DNA of 64,000 nt from Cymbidium sinense. Taxonomy: Eukaryota; Streptophyta; Magnoliopsida; Asparagales; Orchidaceae. Shown here piece by piece: positions 11,461 to 23,425 of the stretch. Positions within the stretch are counted from its first letter, which is position 1. Every line of letters begins with the position of its first letter. The position numbers were made by a program, and so were the translations under genes. The stretch spans positions 313,937,001-314,001,000 of the forward strand of contig CM038214.1 in assembly GCA_021442155.1 (NCBI GenBank), read 5' to 3'. Under the pieces are notes generated by a model. It searched no databases. It saw only the letters and a list, made by a program, of their open reading frames with translations, and was not told the DNA's origin.

Positions 11461-11918
11461 AAGGGTAGTTGGAGTATCTAAGATGCTTTATATCCAACTT
11501 ATCGGGAAGATGTCAGCCATTCTCAACACTTGTCAAAAAGGATGCCAAGTTCAAGTGGGATGGCAAGTGTAAGCATGCCTTCAAAGACATCAAGCATTAC
11601 CTGATGACGCCGCCAGTTCTAGTAGCCCCTATCCCGAGCAAGCCGCTCATACTTTACACTGCTGAGTTAGATGACTCCCTTAGTACTTTGTTGGCCCAAG
11701 CCAATGATGAAGGGAAGGAAAATGCACTCTACTACCTCAGCCATCGTCTAATCCCTACTGAGGCTAATTATCCACCCATTGAGAATCATTGCCTAGCTTT
11801 AATCTTTGCATCCCAAAAGCTACAATACATGCTTCCTCATAAGGTGAACTTTATCTCTATGATCAATCCACCACAACATCTCATGATATCATATCCGATG
11901 GTTGGCATGAATCCATGA
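11461..11918 (+). pseudogene. RNase H (first), Ty3 copy B
   Basis: The ORF starting at 11469 gives LRCFISNLSGRCQPFSTLVK, FKWDGKCKHAFKDIK, KPLILYTAELDDSLSTLLAQ and ENALYYLSHRL, then PIENHCLALIFASQKL. These are the thumb/connection and RNase H1 of a Ty3 polyprotein, with the first catalytic Asp in a drifted context (TAELDDS) and the Glu-type site in EANYPPIE. The ORF is 149 codons and is one of the better preserved parts of copy B. Confidence 0.85.
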
Positions 11919-12430
11919 TCCTCTCACAGTTTGACATTACCTTCATATCCCTCCGTGTGGTGAAAGGATAAGTGCTAGCAGATTTCTTAGCATCACACCC
12001 ACTTCTTGCTGACACTCTGCTTAGTGATAATCTCCCAGTTGAACAAATCATGAACTTAGGGGATACTAGCATTCACTTCTAGGAGATGTACTTTGATGGT
12101 GCGGCTTCCTCTCAAAGAAGGGAAGAACCACAATCTAAAGAAGGGGTAGGAATAGTTCTCTTAACTCTGGACCGTGATGTGATGAGATTCTCATATTATC
12201 TGTCCAATCATTGGACCAATAATGAAGCCAAATATGAGGCTCTAATTGTTAGTTTGGAGTTAGTTGCTACTCTAAGCATCTAGAACATCAACATCTTTAG
12301 GGATTCTCAACTAGTTATCAACCAAATTGATGGGTCCTATAAGGTTATAGCCCAAGCTCCATCACTTCCACAAGTACACCATGGATTCATTGGCCCAAAT
12401 CCTAGAGGTTACCATTTATAAGATTCATTG
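11919..12430 (+). pseudogene. Second (archaeal-type) RNase H, Ty3 copy B
   Basis: After a linker with ADFLASHPL there is MYFDGAASSQRREE, GVGIVLLTLDRDVMRFSYYL, TNNEAKYEALIVSLELVATL and IFRDSQLVINQIDGSYKV. These are the D, E and D positions of a complete second RNase H fold (YFDGA, NNEAKYEAL, RDSQL). A second RNase H after the first marks the Tat lineage, including Ogre. The frame is broken by a stop after LSI (12283) and a frameshift near 12350. Confidence 0.85.
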
Positions 12431-12730
12431 AGGAGAGAACATCGTAGTGTATGCTTTAGCCAAGCTTGCTAAGGAGTTGGCATATTCAGAGGATGAGTCC
12501 ATATCAATAAAGGTCCAAAATAGATAAATCTTATCCCTTATTGGTATTGAACTCATCAAAAAGTACTCTCTTGAAGGGGAGGTTGCCATTGCCAAGAAGG
12601 ATAAGGAGTTAGATTGGAGGCAACCATTCATGGATTACCTAAATAAAGCAAACTACCTCAAGAGAAGTCTCAAGGATGAAGTAGAGGGCAATGCTGCTGC
12701 CTGTCGAACCATATGTATACATGAAGCTCA
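12431..12730 (+). pseudogene. aRNH-integrase spacer, copy B
   Basis: Decayed coding sequence aligned to 37395-37780 of copy C: ALAKLAKELAY, SEDESISIKVQNR, LIGIELIKKYSLEGEVAIAK and KELDWRQPFMDYL can be read with stops. It contains no separate gene; an antisense ORF here is a shadow. Confidence 0.6.
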
Positions 12731-13290
12731 TGAAGAAGATTGACCAAGGTACACCCAGGATTATGTCGACCCAACCAATCCTGTCTGAAGAGGAAAGCCA
12801 AGATCAAGAGACTAGGATACTACTGGCAGTTGATGATCAAAGATTACATGTATAAGACTAGGCAATGCCACCAATGTCAAATACACGATGTGGTCCTACA
12901 CCAACCAGCCCACATTATACATCCTACATTGGTCTCATAGCCATTCGAGTGTTGGGGTACCGACATAGTGGGTCTGATTGGTCCTCCTTCTTTTGAGAGT
13001 CATCAGTTCATCTTAGCTACTACTGACTACTTTTCTAAATGGGTGAAGTTGATTCTGTTCAAAGAGGTCATAGCTTCACATGTGCTCCAATTTTTTAGGA
13101 ACAATATCATATATAGGTTCGGAGTGCCTCGACAAAGTATATCTGATAATGGTACTGCATTCAAGAGCACCGAGATCAATAACTTTGCCCAGAGACACTT
13201 CATAGATTGGAGATATTCTACCATCAACTACCCGAGGGAAAATGGCTTAACAGAAGCTTTCAATAAAACTCTCATCCAAATCTAAGATAA
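12731..13290 (+). pseudogene. Integrase zinc-binding and catalytic domains, Ty3 copy B
   Basis: The enzyme joins retrotransposon cDNA to the chromosome. The HHCC-type zinc region is visible from 12740 (VHPGLCRPNQ, RLGYYWQLMIKD, CHQCQIHD). One stop at 12938-12940 separates it from the core in the same frame: WGTDIVGLIGPPS (first D), then LATTDYFSKWVKLILFKEV, FRNNIIYRFGVPRQSISDNG (second D), IDWRYSTINYP, and ENGLTEAFNKT with the catalytic E. All three D,D,E residues are kept despite the stop. Confidence 0.88.
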
Positions 13291-13800
13291 CACTGACACA
13301 ATAACAAGTGGCATAAGCTGGTTGAAGCCATGTGGGCCTACCACACCACATATATAACTCCAACTCAGTCTACTCCTTTCTCCTTAGTGTATGAGTCTAA
13401 GCCGTTCTACCATTAGAAGTCCAACTCCCATCACTAAGGATAGTTGTGGGTAGCAATATCATAATAGAATAGAATGTCAAGTTGTGATTAGAAGAGCTCA
13501 AATGTTTGGAGGAGAGACACCTGTGGGCATGCCAAAACATCGAGTTATAGAAAGCTAAAATGATTCAAGCTCACAATAAGTTGGTCCGTCCTAGAGCTTT
13601 TCAAGTAGGAGAGCTTATTTTAGATCTAAGGAGACTGATTGTTGCCCGTTGTAAGATGGGAGGCAAGTTTGAACCTACTTGTGAAGGCCCTTTTCCCATA
13701 GAGAAGGCCTACCAATGAGAATCTTATTAGCTTATTAATCATATGGGAGAGCACCTAGTGCTTCCAATCATTAGGCTCTACTTGAAGAAATATTATAAAT
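13291..13800 (+). pseudogene. Integrase C-terminal part, Ty3 copy B
   Basis: Decayed end of the polyprotein: PCGPTTPHI, TPFSLVYESKP, LEELKCLEERHLWACQN with frameshifts, then FQVGELILDLRRLIV and KFEPTCEGPFPIEKAY, a stop after QW-, and a remnant of SYQLINH. It parallels 1-290 and 38340-38895. The 3' noncoding region follows. Confidence 0.75.
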
Positions 13801-16800
13801 CATGTTTGAAAATAATTATCATCAATGAAAATATTATTTTGAATTCAATCTCTTCTATATTAAAAGTATTCTTATTTGCTAATCCGCCATGATGTGTTTA
13901 GGGTAGGTGTAAGAAACCCGAGTAGTGTCCTATTCTTTATCGACACAACATAAACCAAAACTACACATAAACATATAAAACTAACACATATCTTTTATCT
14001 CGGGCTACTCTGAGTTGAGATAACGCCCCCAAAGCACTCACTTAGTAGCTGCTCTAGGTCAAGCTAATGTGCTACCCTGCTAGTGTGTCACCCCAATGGT
14101 CTTCTTTCTTTGGAGGATGTAAGTCTTCCACACTTTCCTTCCTTACATGGCCACTACACATCGATGAGTGCCTTGTTAGTTTGGTAGGCCTTACTGCGTG
14201 GCCTGTAAGCTACCTTTTGTTGGCTTCATTTAAGAGGATGTGAGTCTACTACAATTTGTTCTTGGATTAACCTTCATGCACTAATTGGGTCGAGTATATT
14301 TGAAGTTTAGGATAAGTCCCCTAGTGGCTCCTTCCCTCTTGATTACTTAAGTGCGTTCCTTCCTCTGGCTTAGTTTTGCTCTTGGTTAGATAGCATATGT
14401 CCCGATGATAAACTATCTCGATGATCAATAGAAAGTTGTAATGCATGCTTTCTTTGATTGATCATTGCACATGACACCTTAGTTGGTTGGTTCTCATTAC
14501 GCTGATAGATACACCACTCATGGTAGATGTAAGTCTACTATGCTTTCTCTTTGAGTTAGCCATCAAAAACCTATAGGTTTTCTTTTCCAAGGCTCAAGAT
14601 AATGCCCCTAGCACTCCCTGGGGCACTATTTAGATCACATCTGACCCATTTACACACCCTGTTACTATCAATTGGATAGTTCCCCTTTCTTAATAACCAC
14701 CCTTATGGTTGGAGAATATGTCTCAGATGTGTAGATTCTCCCTTGGGCTAGTAATCAAATAAAGGTCAAGGACATACCCCTTCTCAGTGTGATCCCTCAT
14801 ACACCAATTGGGTCCACACAAAAATATAAACAAAAAATATATATATTCACTTATGGATTAGGAGGACACCCATAGAGGTACCTTTTCCTAAGTAGGCATC
14901 CTATCTTTAAGGCAAAAAAACTCCTATAGAAATTGATGACTCTTGAGTTGATATAAGTCCCCGATTCACTCAATAGTCAAGTCGGGTTCTATTTGTTGTG
15001 CTACCAATGTCACCCTGATTGTTCCTGCTTTAGAAGATATAAGTCTTCTATGCCTTCTTCCTAGCACCATTGACACCAAAGGAAACCCTTTAAGTTGGCT
15101 AGCTCTACCCCAACCACTCTATCCTTTGGATTTGTAAATGTGAGATAGGACAAGTCCGATATAGCCCCTTCTCAGTGGGTCCATCGCACACCGACATGGT
15201 CCATAAATTAAATCAAATAAATTTGACTGATCTTATCATGCCAATAGATATGCCCTCAATTCAAAATCAAACTAAACCAAACAAACCATATCAAATCACA
15301 TGAAATTAAAATAAAATTAATCTTGACTACTTTTTAGTTGACATAAGTCCTTAGTGGAATTCACTCAGTAGTCACCCTAAGTCAGGTTTGATTTGTTATG
15401 CATCCAAGGTCACCGTGGATTTTTTTCTTGCTTGGAAGATGTAAGTCGCTACAACTTCTTCTAGCATAGCCATTGCACATCAAAAGGCAACCCCTTAGGT
15501 TAGCTCTACCCCATACGGTAGACTATCCCTTAGATTTGTAAACCCGAGATAGGTCAGGCTTATATAGCCCCTTCTCAATGGGTTTATCAGCATGGTCCAT
15601 ACATTAACTCGATTAAATTAAACCTAATCTAATTTTCCTGGAGTTAAATCACACCCTTCTCCCCTGGAGCCCTAAATCATATGAACAACTCAAACAAATG
15701 AAATTCAAAACCAACCTCCTAATGGAACAAATTAAACCAACTCCCTAGTAGAGTCTAAATCAAATAAATCCAACAAACTCTTATTCTAGTAGATACATCC
15801 CCAAACAAATCTAAAATCAAACTCAATCAAATGATAGCTCAACCTACTTCCCTAGTGGAAGATTCATATACCCGATCCCCAATAGACTTGATCCCATATC
15901 TGTAGTAGATGTGCCTCCACATCAATTAAAATAAAACAAATTAAAGTAGATTCGATCTTAATCCCTAGTGTATTATAGATTCTTATCCTCAATGAATCTT
16001 CTTTCCACAAATCATATAATCAAATCAAATTCAAACCTTATCCTCAGCAATTTTTTTTCTTCTATGCCCTTGACATAGACCCCTCACATGTCATGTCCAA
16101 TGCATGTGTGATCCCCTAGCGGATCTCCCTCCATGTCCATGACATGGAATTCTCATCAAATCTTATTTCTTCTCTTATGCACAACTTTAATACTTCAACC
16201 AAAAGCCTGACAATATATTTGTTCAAATTACATCATCTTAATATTGTAATCAACATTTTATGATTTGTGATGGTGCATGCTCAATTTAACTATACAATAT
16301 CATACTAAACATATTATAGTGTGAATCAACACACTATATTATATTATAACTAGCTATAATTTAATATATTGTCTAACATTACACCTCATTAGAATCACTT
16401 AAAGGAAAAAAAATAACAAAATTTTCTCAAAATATTAATAATGTTATTTTGGTAAAATTGTTATTTTCTATTAGAAATGGTACAAAATAGCATAATTTTG
16501 GTGTTGCTTCGTGTGTTTCATGAATTTTGCCAAATTCTTCCATCTCAACCTTCAAATTAACATTTTTGTGAGTTTTTCCCCAATGTATTATTGTAAAACT
16601 AAAACATACTAAAATGTACAATAACATTTAGTAACACACCACCACATTCATATATATGTGAAGTTATATTGTTATGTACATTATATTTTAATATGCTTTC
16701 ATATAATATATTATCTTACATTACACCTTAAAATGAATTAAGCAAAAAAATTATAAAATTTTGTTGAAAAATGAATATTTATTTTGGATGCAAAATCCCA

Positions 16801-17754
16801 TTCTTTTGATTAAATGACACACCATATCACACCCCCAATAATGTTCCCAAAAGCTTACCTTAAATTTGGCCAAATCCCTTCATCTCAGCCTATAAATCAA
16901 TATTTTTATGAATTATACCAATACAAACCCCACGACATCATACTATAACAAACTAAAATATGCTAAACAATAAGTAGTAATACATAATAGTATGCTTTAA
17001 TGCATGATGCTACATTATGTTATGGCATCCTATATTATATTACATTGCATATCACATCACAAGGGATTGCTTAAGATAAAAAATCATAAAATTTGTCTAA
17101 ATAATGAAAACTATATATTTTAGTCGTATCACTTACATATTTTAAATTAGAATAATATATTATGATGTCATGCTCTACCTATAATGAATTTGGCCAAATT
17201 CTGCCATTTTAAAGTCTAAATCAACATTTTTATAAATAATGCTAGTGTAGGCTCGATTGCATGATGATAAAATACTAAAAGAATTTAAAATGTGCAAAAT
17301 AATATATTATGATATATGATGTTATACTATGGTACAACATATAATATTTATTTTGACCATACAATATTACTTATTAGACTATATGTGGTGTAGCACACCT
17401 TTGGTACTACATCCTAATTTCCATTTCAAATTTAACAAATTTCATTATCTAATCTATTAAATCAATATTTTTATGATTTATATTAATACAGACTATAAGG
17501 CACAATACCATAATATACTAAAACATTTCAAAACATCTTATAACATTGAAAAACACATTATTACATGCTCAAATATATGATGCTACATTATATTATAATA
17601 TATAGCATTATGATATGATTTATGGTTAGGGTTTAGGGTATTCAAATCTTTAATTGTCAAGAGAAAGTCTCCTAAAAACATTTTCTTTAGCTACCATAAC
17701 TATGTAGGATTAGCTAAATCTTTAGATCTACTCTACATCTTTATTAAAGTTAGA
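13801..17754 (+). repeat. 3' noncoding region of Ty3 copy B
   Basis: Aligned with 294-4434. Marker GATGTAAGTCT sites fall at about 14116, 14526, 15036 and 15439, and the AT-rich modules at about 16524, 16864, 17189 and 17431. Compared with copy A, many pieces of 2-15 bases are missing between 14300 and 15600, while 16060-17640 matches closely. It ends in TTTAGGG-like words, as copy A does. There is no coding sequence; the ORF at 16427-16627 is an accident of the AT-rich module. Confidence 0.7.
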
Positions 17755-19907
17755 TTTAGGGTTGGGTTTAGCATTTAGGGTTTAGGGTTTAATTTGGGGT
17801 TTAGTTAGGGTTGTGTTTAGGTTTTAGGCTGGTTTTTTGGGTTTTAGGTTTAGGGTTTGGGTTTAGGGTTTGTGGATTTAGGCTTTGAAGTTGGGTTTAG
17901 GGTTTAGAATTTAGGGTTTAATATTTTAGGGTTCACAATTTTTTGGGTTTAGGGTGTAGGTTTTGTTAGTTTAGATTTAGGGTGGGGGTTGGGATGAGGT
18001 TGTAGTTTAGGGTTTGGGTTTAGGATTTATTTTGAGGTTTTTTAAAATTAAGTAAGTAGGTTTAGTTTTATCGTTTATTTTATTTTTCTTTTTTATTTAT
18101 TTTTTTTTATTTTAATTTAGTTTAGTTTATTTATTTTAGTTTATTTATTTTTAGCTTTATTTATTTATTTATTTATTTTTTAGTGTTTTAATTTTATATT
18201 TATTTTTTAGTTTACATTTTATTTTATTTTAGGTTTAGGTTTATGTTTCATTTTATTTTTAAGTTTAGGTTTTAGGTTTTTTTAATTGGTTAATAGGTTT
18301 ATTTTTTTAGTTTAGGTTTATTTTTGATTATTTTATTTTAGTTTAGATTTAAATTTAGTTTATTTTTTAGTTTATTTAGTTTAGTTTAGGTTTTATATTG
18401 TTTATTTATTTATTTTAGGTTTAGGTTTTTTTTTAGTTTAGGGTTTAGGTTTTTATTTTTTATTTTTTTTTATGTTTTTAATTTATTTTATTTTAAGTTT
18501 ATTTTATTTAGGTTTTATTTTTATTTATTTAGGTTTTATTATATTATTTTAGTTTATTTATTTTTTTATTTTATTTTATTTTTTAAGTTTTTAGTTTAGG
18601 TTTTTTTTTTATTTTATTTTATTTTATTTTATTTTATATATGTTTAGGTTTTTATTTATTATTTTTAGGTTTTATTTAGTTTAGGTTTAAGTTTTATTTT
18701 AGGTAGGTTTTAGGTGTGTTTTAGTAGGGTTTTAGGTTTGTGTTTTGGGGTTAGGTTTTTGGGTTTGGGATTTGTTTAGGTAGGGTTTAGATTTTGGATT
18801 TGGGTTTATTTTTAGTGGATAGGTTTATAGTATGGTTTAGATTATATGGTGTGGTCATTTGGGGTTTGGATTTTTTAGGGTTTAAGATTTAGGGTTTAGG
18901 GAAGGTTTAGGGTTAGGTTTAGTTAGGTAGTGGTTAAAAGCCAGTTTGTGGTTTGTGTTAGGTTTGTGGTTTATTTTTTGTAGGTTTGGGGTTTAGGGTT
19001 TAGGGTAGAGGTTTAGGTTTTATTATTTATTCATAGTTATTTAGGGTTTATTTAGTTTTTTTTAGGATTTAGGGTTTAGTTTAGGTTTTAGTTTAGAGGT
19101 TTAGGGTTTAGGGTTAGGGTTTTTATGTTTAGGATTTAGGGTTTAGGGTTTTTTTTTAAAAAAATTAAGTAAAACCGAGTTTAGATTTATTTAGTTTATT
19201 TAGTTTTTTATTTATTTGAGTTTATTTTATTTTTATTTAGTGTATTTTATTTTTATTTAGTTTAGTTTATTTATTTTGGTTTATTAATTTTAGTTTAGGT
19301 TTTTATTTATTTTTTAAGTTTAGGTTTATTTTTAGTTGAGTTTTATTTTATTTTATTTTTTTAGGATTAGGTTTTATTTTTATTTTAGTTTAGGTTTAGG
19401 TTTTATTTTATTTTTTTTAGGTTTATTTTAGTTTTTTTTTTTTATTTTTTAAATATAGTTTAAGTTTATTTTATTTTGTTTATTTTTTTATTTATTTATT
19501 TAAGTTTATTTTTAGTTTAGGGTTTAGGTTTTATTTTAATTTATTTTCAGGTTTTTTTAAGCATATTTTAGGTTTAAGTTTTTATTTAATTTTATTTTAT
19601 TTTATTTTGGGTTTATTTTATTTTTATTCTAAGTTTAGTTTTATTTTATTTGGGTTCTTATTTTTTTATTTTTTTTAGATTTTATTTATTTTATTTTATT
19701 TTTTTTTATTTTTTTATTTTATTTTATATTTAGTTTAGGTTTAGGTTTTAGTTTATGTTTTAATTTATTTTATTTTTATTTATTATTTTTTTAGGTTTAG
19801 GTTTTATTTTTTTTTTGAGTTTAGGGTTAGTTTAGGGTTTAGGGTTTAGGTTTAGGGTTTGGGGTTTAGGTTTTAGGTTAAGTTTAGTTTAGTTTAGGGT
19901 TTAGGGT

Positions 19908-20344
19908 TTTTTTTTAATAGAGAACAAATTCATTTTCAACATTTCTTCTTTTCGATTCATCAACCAAGTAGCACCTTAAGTTTTCTAAGACATAAGTGAC
20001 GACATAGATAAAAAATGAGCACCCATAGAGCTAATCAAAATTGTAGATAAGTAGAACCATCTCTACTGTAAAAATAGTTCCATATGCAGCAGATCGGATC
20101 GACCATTCTTTAGTTTCTTCAATTCCCATCAGAACCACCCCCACCTCTTGAGTAGCGGGATCCACCATCATATCCCCGATCTCTCCCTCCGCCACTTGGT
20201 AACCTCTCCACCTCAGAACCACCACTCTCACCACCACCTCCATATCCACCAACACCTCAATCCCCATGACCACATAATAATCTGCCTCCACCACCACTAG
20301 ATCTAGCCGAGTTGAGGATGTTCACCAAGGTTTTTTTCCATTTT
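19908..20344 (-). pseudogene. GRP gene fragment, copy 3
   Basis: Minus-strand Gly-rich tail with the same order as copies 1 and 2. The codons for the final SRYSRGGGG / GN end are seen in reverse at 20130-20165, and the RRM remnant at 20310-20340 is badly damaged. The shared 3' flank (ACAAATTCATTTTCAACATT on the plus strand near 19923) marks the distal boundary. The minus ORF 20031-20297 is a shifted reading of the Gly-rich repeat (MVVEADYYVV...) and not a protein of its own. Confidence 0.75.
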
Positions 20345-20845
20345 AGGGTTTAGGGTTAGTTTAGGTTTAGTGTTACTTTTTTAGGTTTATGGTAGGTTTT
20401 AAGTTTTTTTAGCATTTAGATTTAGTAGTTTTAGGTTTAGGTTTTAGCTCAGGTTTTTTTAGGGTTTGGTTTAGGATTTTAGGGTTTAAGGTTTAGGTAG
20501 GTTTAAGGTTTTAGGTTCAATGTTTTTAGGGTTTTGGGTTAGTTTAAGGTTTTATTTAGGTTTAGGATTTAGTATTTAGGGTTTGTGGTTTTTTAATTAA
20601 GTAAATTGATAGGTTTATGTTTATTTAGTTTAATTATTTATTTTAGGTTTTATTTATTTTAGTTTTTTTTTATTTTAGGTTATTTATTTATTTATTTTAG
20701 GTTTTATTTAGTTTAAGTTTATGTTTTATTTTCTGTGGTTTTTAGGTTTAGTTTAGTTTAGGGTTTTAGGTTTGTGGGTTTAGGGTTTAGTTTAGGTTTA
20801 GGGTTTTAAGTTTAGTTTAGTTTTTTTAGGGTTTAGGTTTATGGT

Positions 20846-21311
20846 TTTTTTTTTAAGAGAACAAATTGATTCAACATTTCTTCTTTTCAATTTTATCAAC
20901 CAAGTAGAACCCCAAGTTTTCTAAAGATGACAGAGATCAAAATAGTACCCATAGAGCAAATTAAAACCGGATAAGTATAACCATGTATATTGTAAAGACA
21001 TTTCAAGTAGATCAAATTGGACATTCTTGAGTTTTTCTAGTTCCCAGTAGAACCACCCCACCTCTCAAGTAGTGAGATCCACCATCATATCCCTGATCTC
21101 TCCCTCCACCACCACCATGGTTGTAACCCCCATCGCAACTCCCACCTCCATTACCACCATTGCTCGGAACACCACCTCCATATCCACCAGCACCTCCAGA
21201 TCCCCCACCACCACTATAATAACCGTCGCTTCCACCTTCATACCCACTACCAGATCTAAACTGAGCCTTGTTGTTAGAGATGTTCCTGCTATCAAGGTTT
21301 TGCCCATTCTT
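20846..21311 (-). pseudogene. GRP gene fragment, copy 4
   Basis: The RRM end is again recognisable on the minus strand at about 21260-21311 (NGQNLDSRNISNN-like, ending in QFRSG). It is followed by GGGSGGAGGYGGG-type residues and RDQGYDGGSHYLRGG. Open frames on both strands over 21065-21320 come from the 3-base periodicity of the GGT/GGA codons and are not separate genes. Its boundaries match the other copies. Confidence 0.8.
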
Positions 21312-23010
21312 AGGGTTTAGGGTTAAGTTAGTTGGGGTTTAGGGCTTAGGGTTTAGTTTAGGGTTTGTTGTAGGTTTAGGGTTTAGGGTTTTTGATTTAG
21401 ATTTAGGAGGGTCAGGGTTTAGGTTTTTAGGGTTTAGGGTTTTTTTAAATTAAGTCAACGGCATGTTTAAGTTTGTTTTACTTTATTTTTATTTATTTGA
21501 GTTTATTTTATTTTTATTTTTTTATTTAGATTTTTTATTTATTCAGTTTAGTTTATTTATTTTAGATTTATTTATTTTAGTTTGGTTTTATTTTAGTTTA
21601 TTTTAAAGTTTAGGTTTATTTTTAGATGAGTTTTATTTTATTTTATTTTTTTAGGTTTAGGTTTATTTTTTTATTTTAGGTTTAGGTTTAGGTTTTTTTT
21701 TACTTTTTTATTTTTATTTTTAGTTTATTTTAGGTTTAGGTTTTATTTTAGATTATTTTGTTTTATTTAGTTTAGGTTTAGGTTTAGATTATTTTAGGTT
21801 TAGGTTTAGGTTTTATTTATTTTAGTTTAAGTTTAGGTTTTATTTTATTTAATTTTATTTTATTTTAAGTTTAGGTTTTTTTTAATTTTATTTAGGTTTT
21901 ACTTTTTTTTTATTTATTTTTTAAGTTTATTTTTTAGGTTTAGGGTTTGGAGTTTAGGGTTTAGGACGTTTAGGGTTTAGGGTTGTAGGTTTAGGGTTTA
22001 GGGATTTTTTTATTTTTTTTATTTTTTTAAATTACGGTTTATTTAGTTTATCTTTTTTATTTATTTTATTTTATTTTATTTTATTTTATTTATTTAGGTT
22101 TATTTTTATTTAGTTTTATTTATTTATTTTAGGTTCATTTATTTTAGTTTTTTTTAGGTTTAGGTTTAGGGTTAGTTTTATTTTAGTTTTATTTTAGTTT
22201 TGTTTTATTTTTCTAGGTTTAGTTTTTTTTTTTTTTTTTTAGGTTTAGGTTTAAGTTTTTTTTTTATTTTTTTATGTTTAGGTTTTAGGTTTATTTTTAC
22301 GTACTATTTTTTACTTTAAGTTTAGAATTATTTTTAGTTTAGTTTATTTTATTTTGTTTAGGTTTAGGTTTAGGTTTTGTTTATTTTAGGTTTAAGTTTA
22401 AGTTTTATTTATTTTAGTTTAGTTTAACTTAGTTTAGGTTTATTTTATTTTTATTTTAGGTTTAGGGTTTAGGTTTTATTTTTTTATTTATTTTTTGGTT
22501 TTATCTTTAGGTTTATTTATTAGGTTTAGGTTTTAATTTAGTTTTTATTTTATTTTATTTTATTTTATTTTAGGTTATTTTATTTTTAATTTAGGATTAG
22601 TTTTTATTTTATTAAGGTTTTTTTATTTTTTTTAGTTTACTTTAGGTTGTTATTTATTTTATTTTAGCTTAGTTTTTATTTTTTTTTGTTTATGTTTAGG
22701 TTTAGGTTTAAGTTTAGGTTTTTATTTTATTTTATTATTTTATTTTATTTTGGTTTATGGATTAGGATTTAGGGTTTAGGGTTTTAAGTTTTTGGTTAGG
22801 TTTAGGGTTTCGGATTTAGGGTTTATGGTTGTAGGTTTAGGATTTAGCATTTAGGGTTAATTTTAGGGTTTAGGGTTTATGGTTAGGGTTTTTTATTTTT
22901 GATTTTTTTTTATTTTTAAGATTTAGGATTTATGGTTTAGGGCTTAGGGTTTAGATTTTAGGTTTATTGTTCAGGTTATACTTTAGGGTTTAAGCTTTTT
23001 TATTTTTTAT

Positions 23011-23425
23011 TTTTTAATGGAGAACAAATTCAGATTCAACATTTCTTCTTTTCTATTTCATCAACCAAGTAACACATCAAGTTTTCTAAGACACATGCGA
23101 TGACATAGATAAAAAATGAGCACCCATAGAGCAAATTAAAAACCCTAGATAACTAGAGCCGTCTCTATTTAAGACAGTTCCATTAGATCGGTAGTTCTTA
23201 TTTAGTTTTACCTCATCTCGGTAGCGGATTTGATATCCCCAATCTCTCCCTCACCACCATGTTAACCTCGTTGCTCCTCCCACCTCTATAACCACCATTG
23301 TTGACCACCACCTCCATATTATTTTATATATCCCCCACCACCACTTTAATATTTTGCCTCCATCACCAAATCTAGGCGAGCACAGTGCGTTGATGTTCCT
23401 GCCTTCAAGGTTCTACCAATTCTTA
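23011..23425 (-). pseudogene. GRP gene fragment, copy 5
   Basis: Most decayed of the five. The 3' flank (TTCAGATTCAACATTTCTTC near 23030) and the RRM end (NLEGRNINA-like, minus strand near 23390-23415) are clear. The Gly-rich part is shortened and broken by AT-rich replacements near 23315-23350. Same orientation and same place in the telomere-like unit as the others. Confidence 0.7.

Noticed and set aside
21072..21320. Thr/Ser-rich plus-strand ORF as a gene
   Set aside because: It is the antisense of the Gly-rich codons of GRP fragment 4; ACC/TCC codons mirror GGT/GGA.
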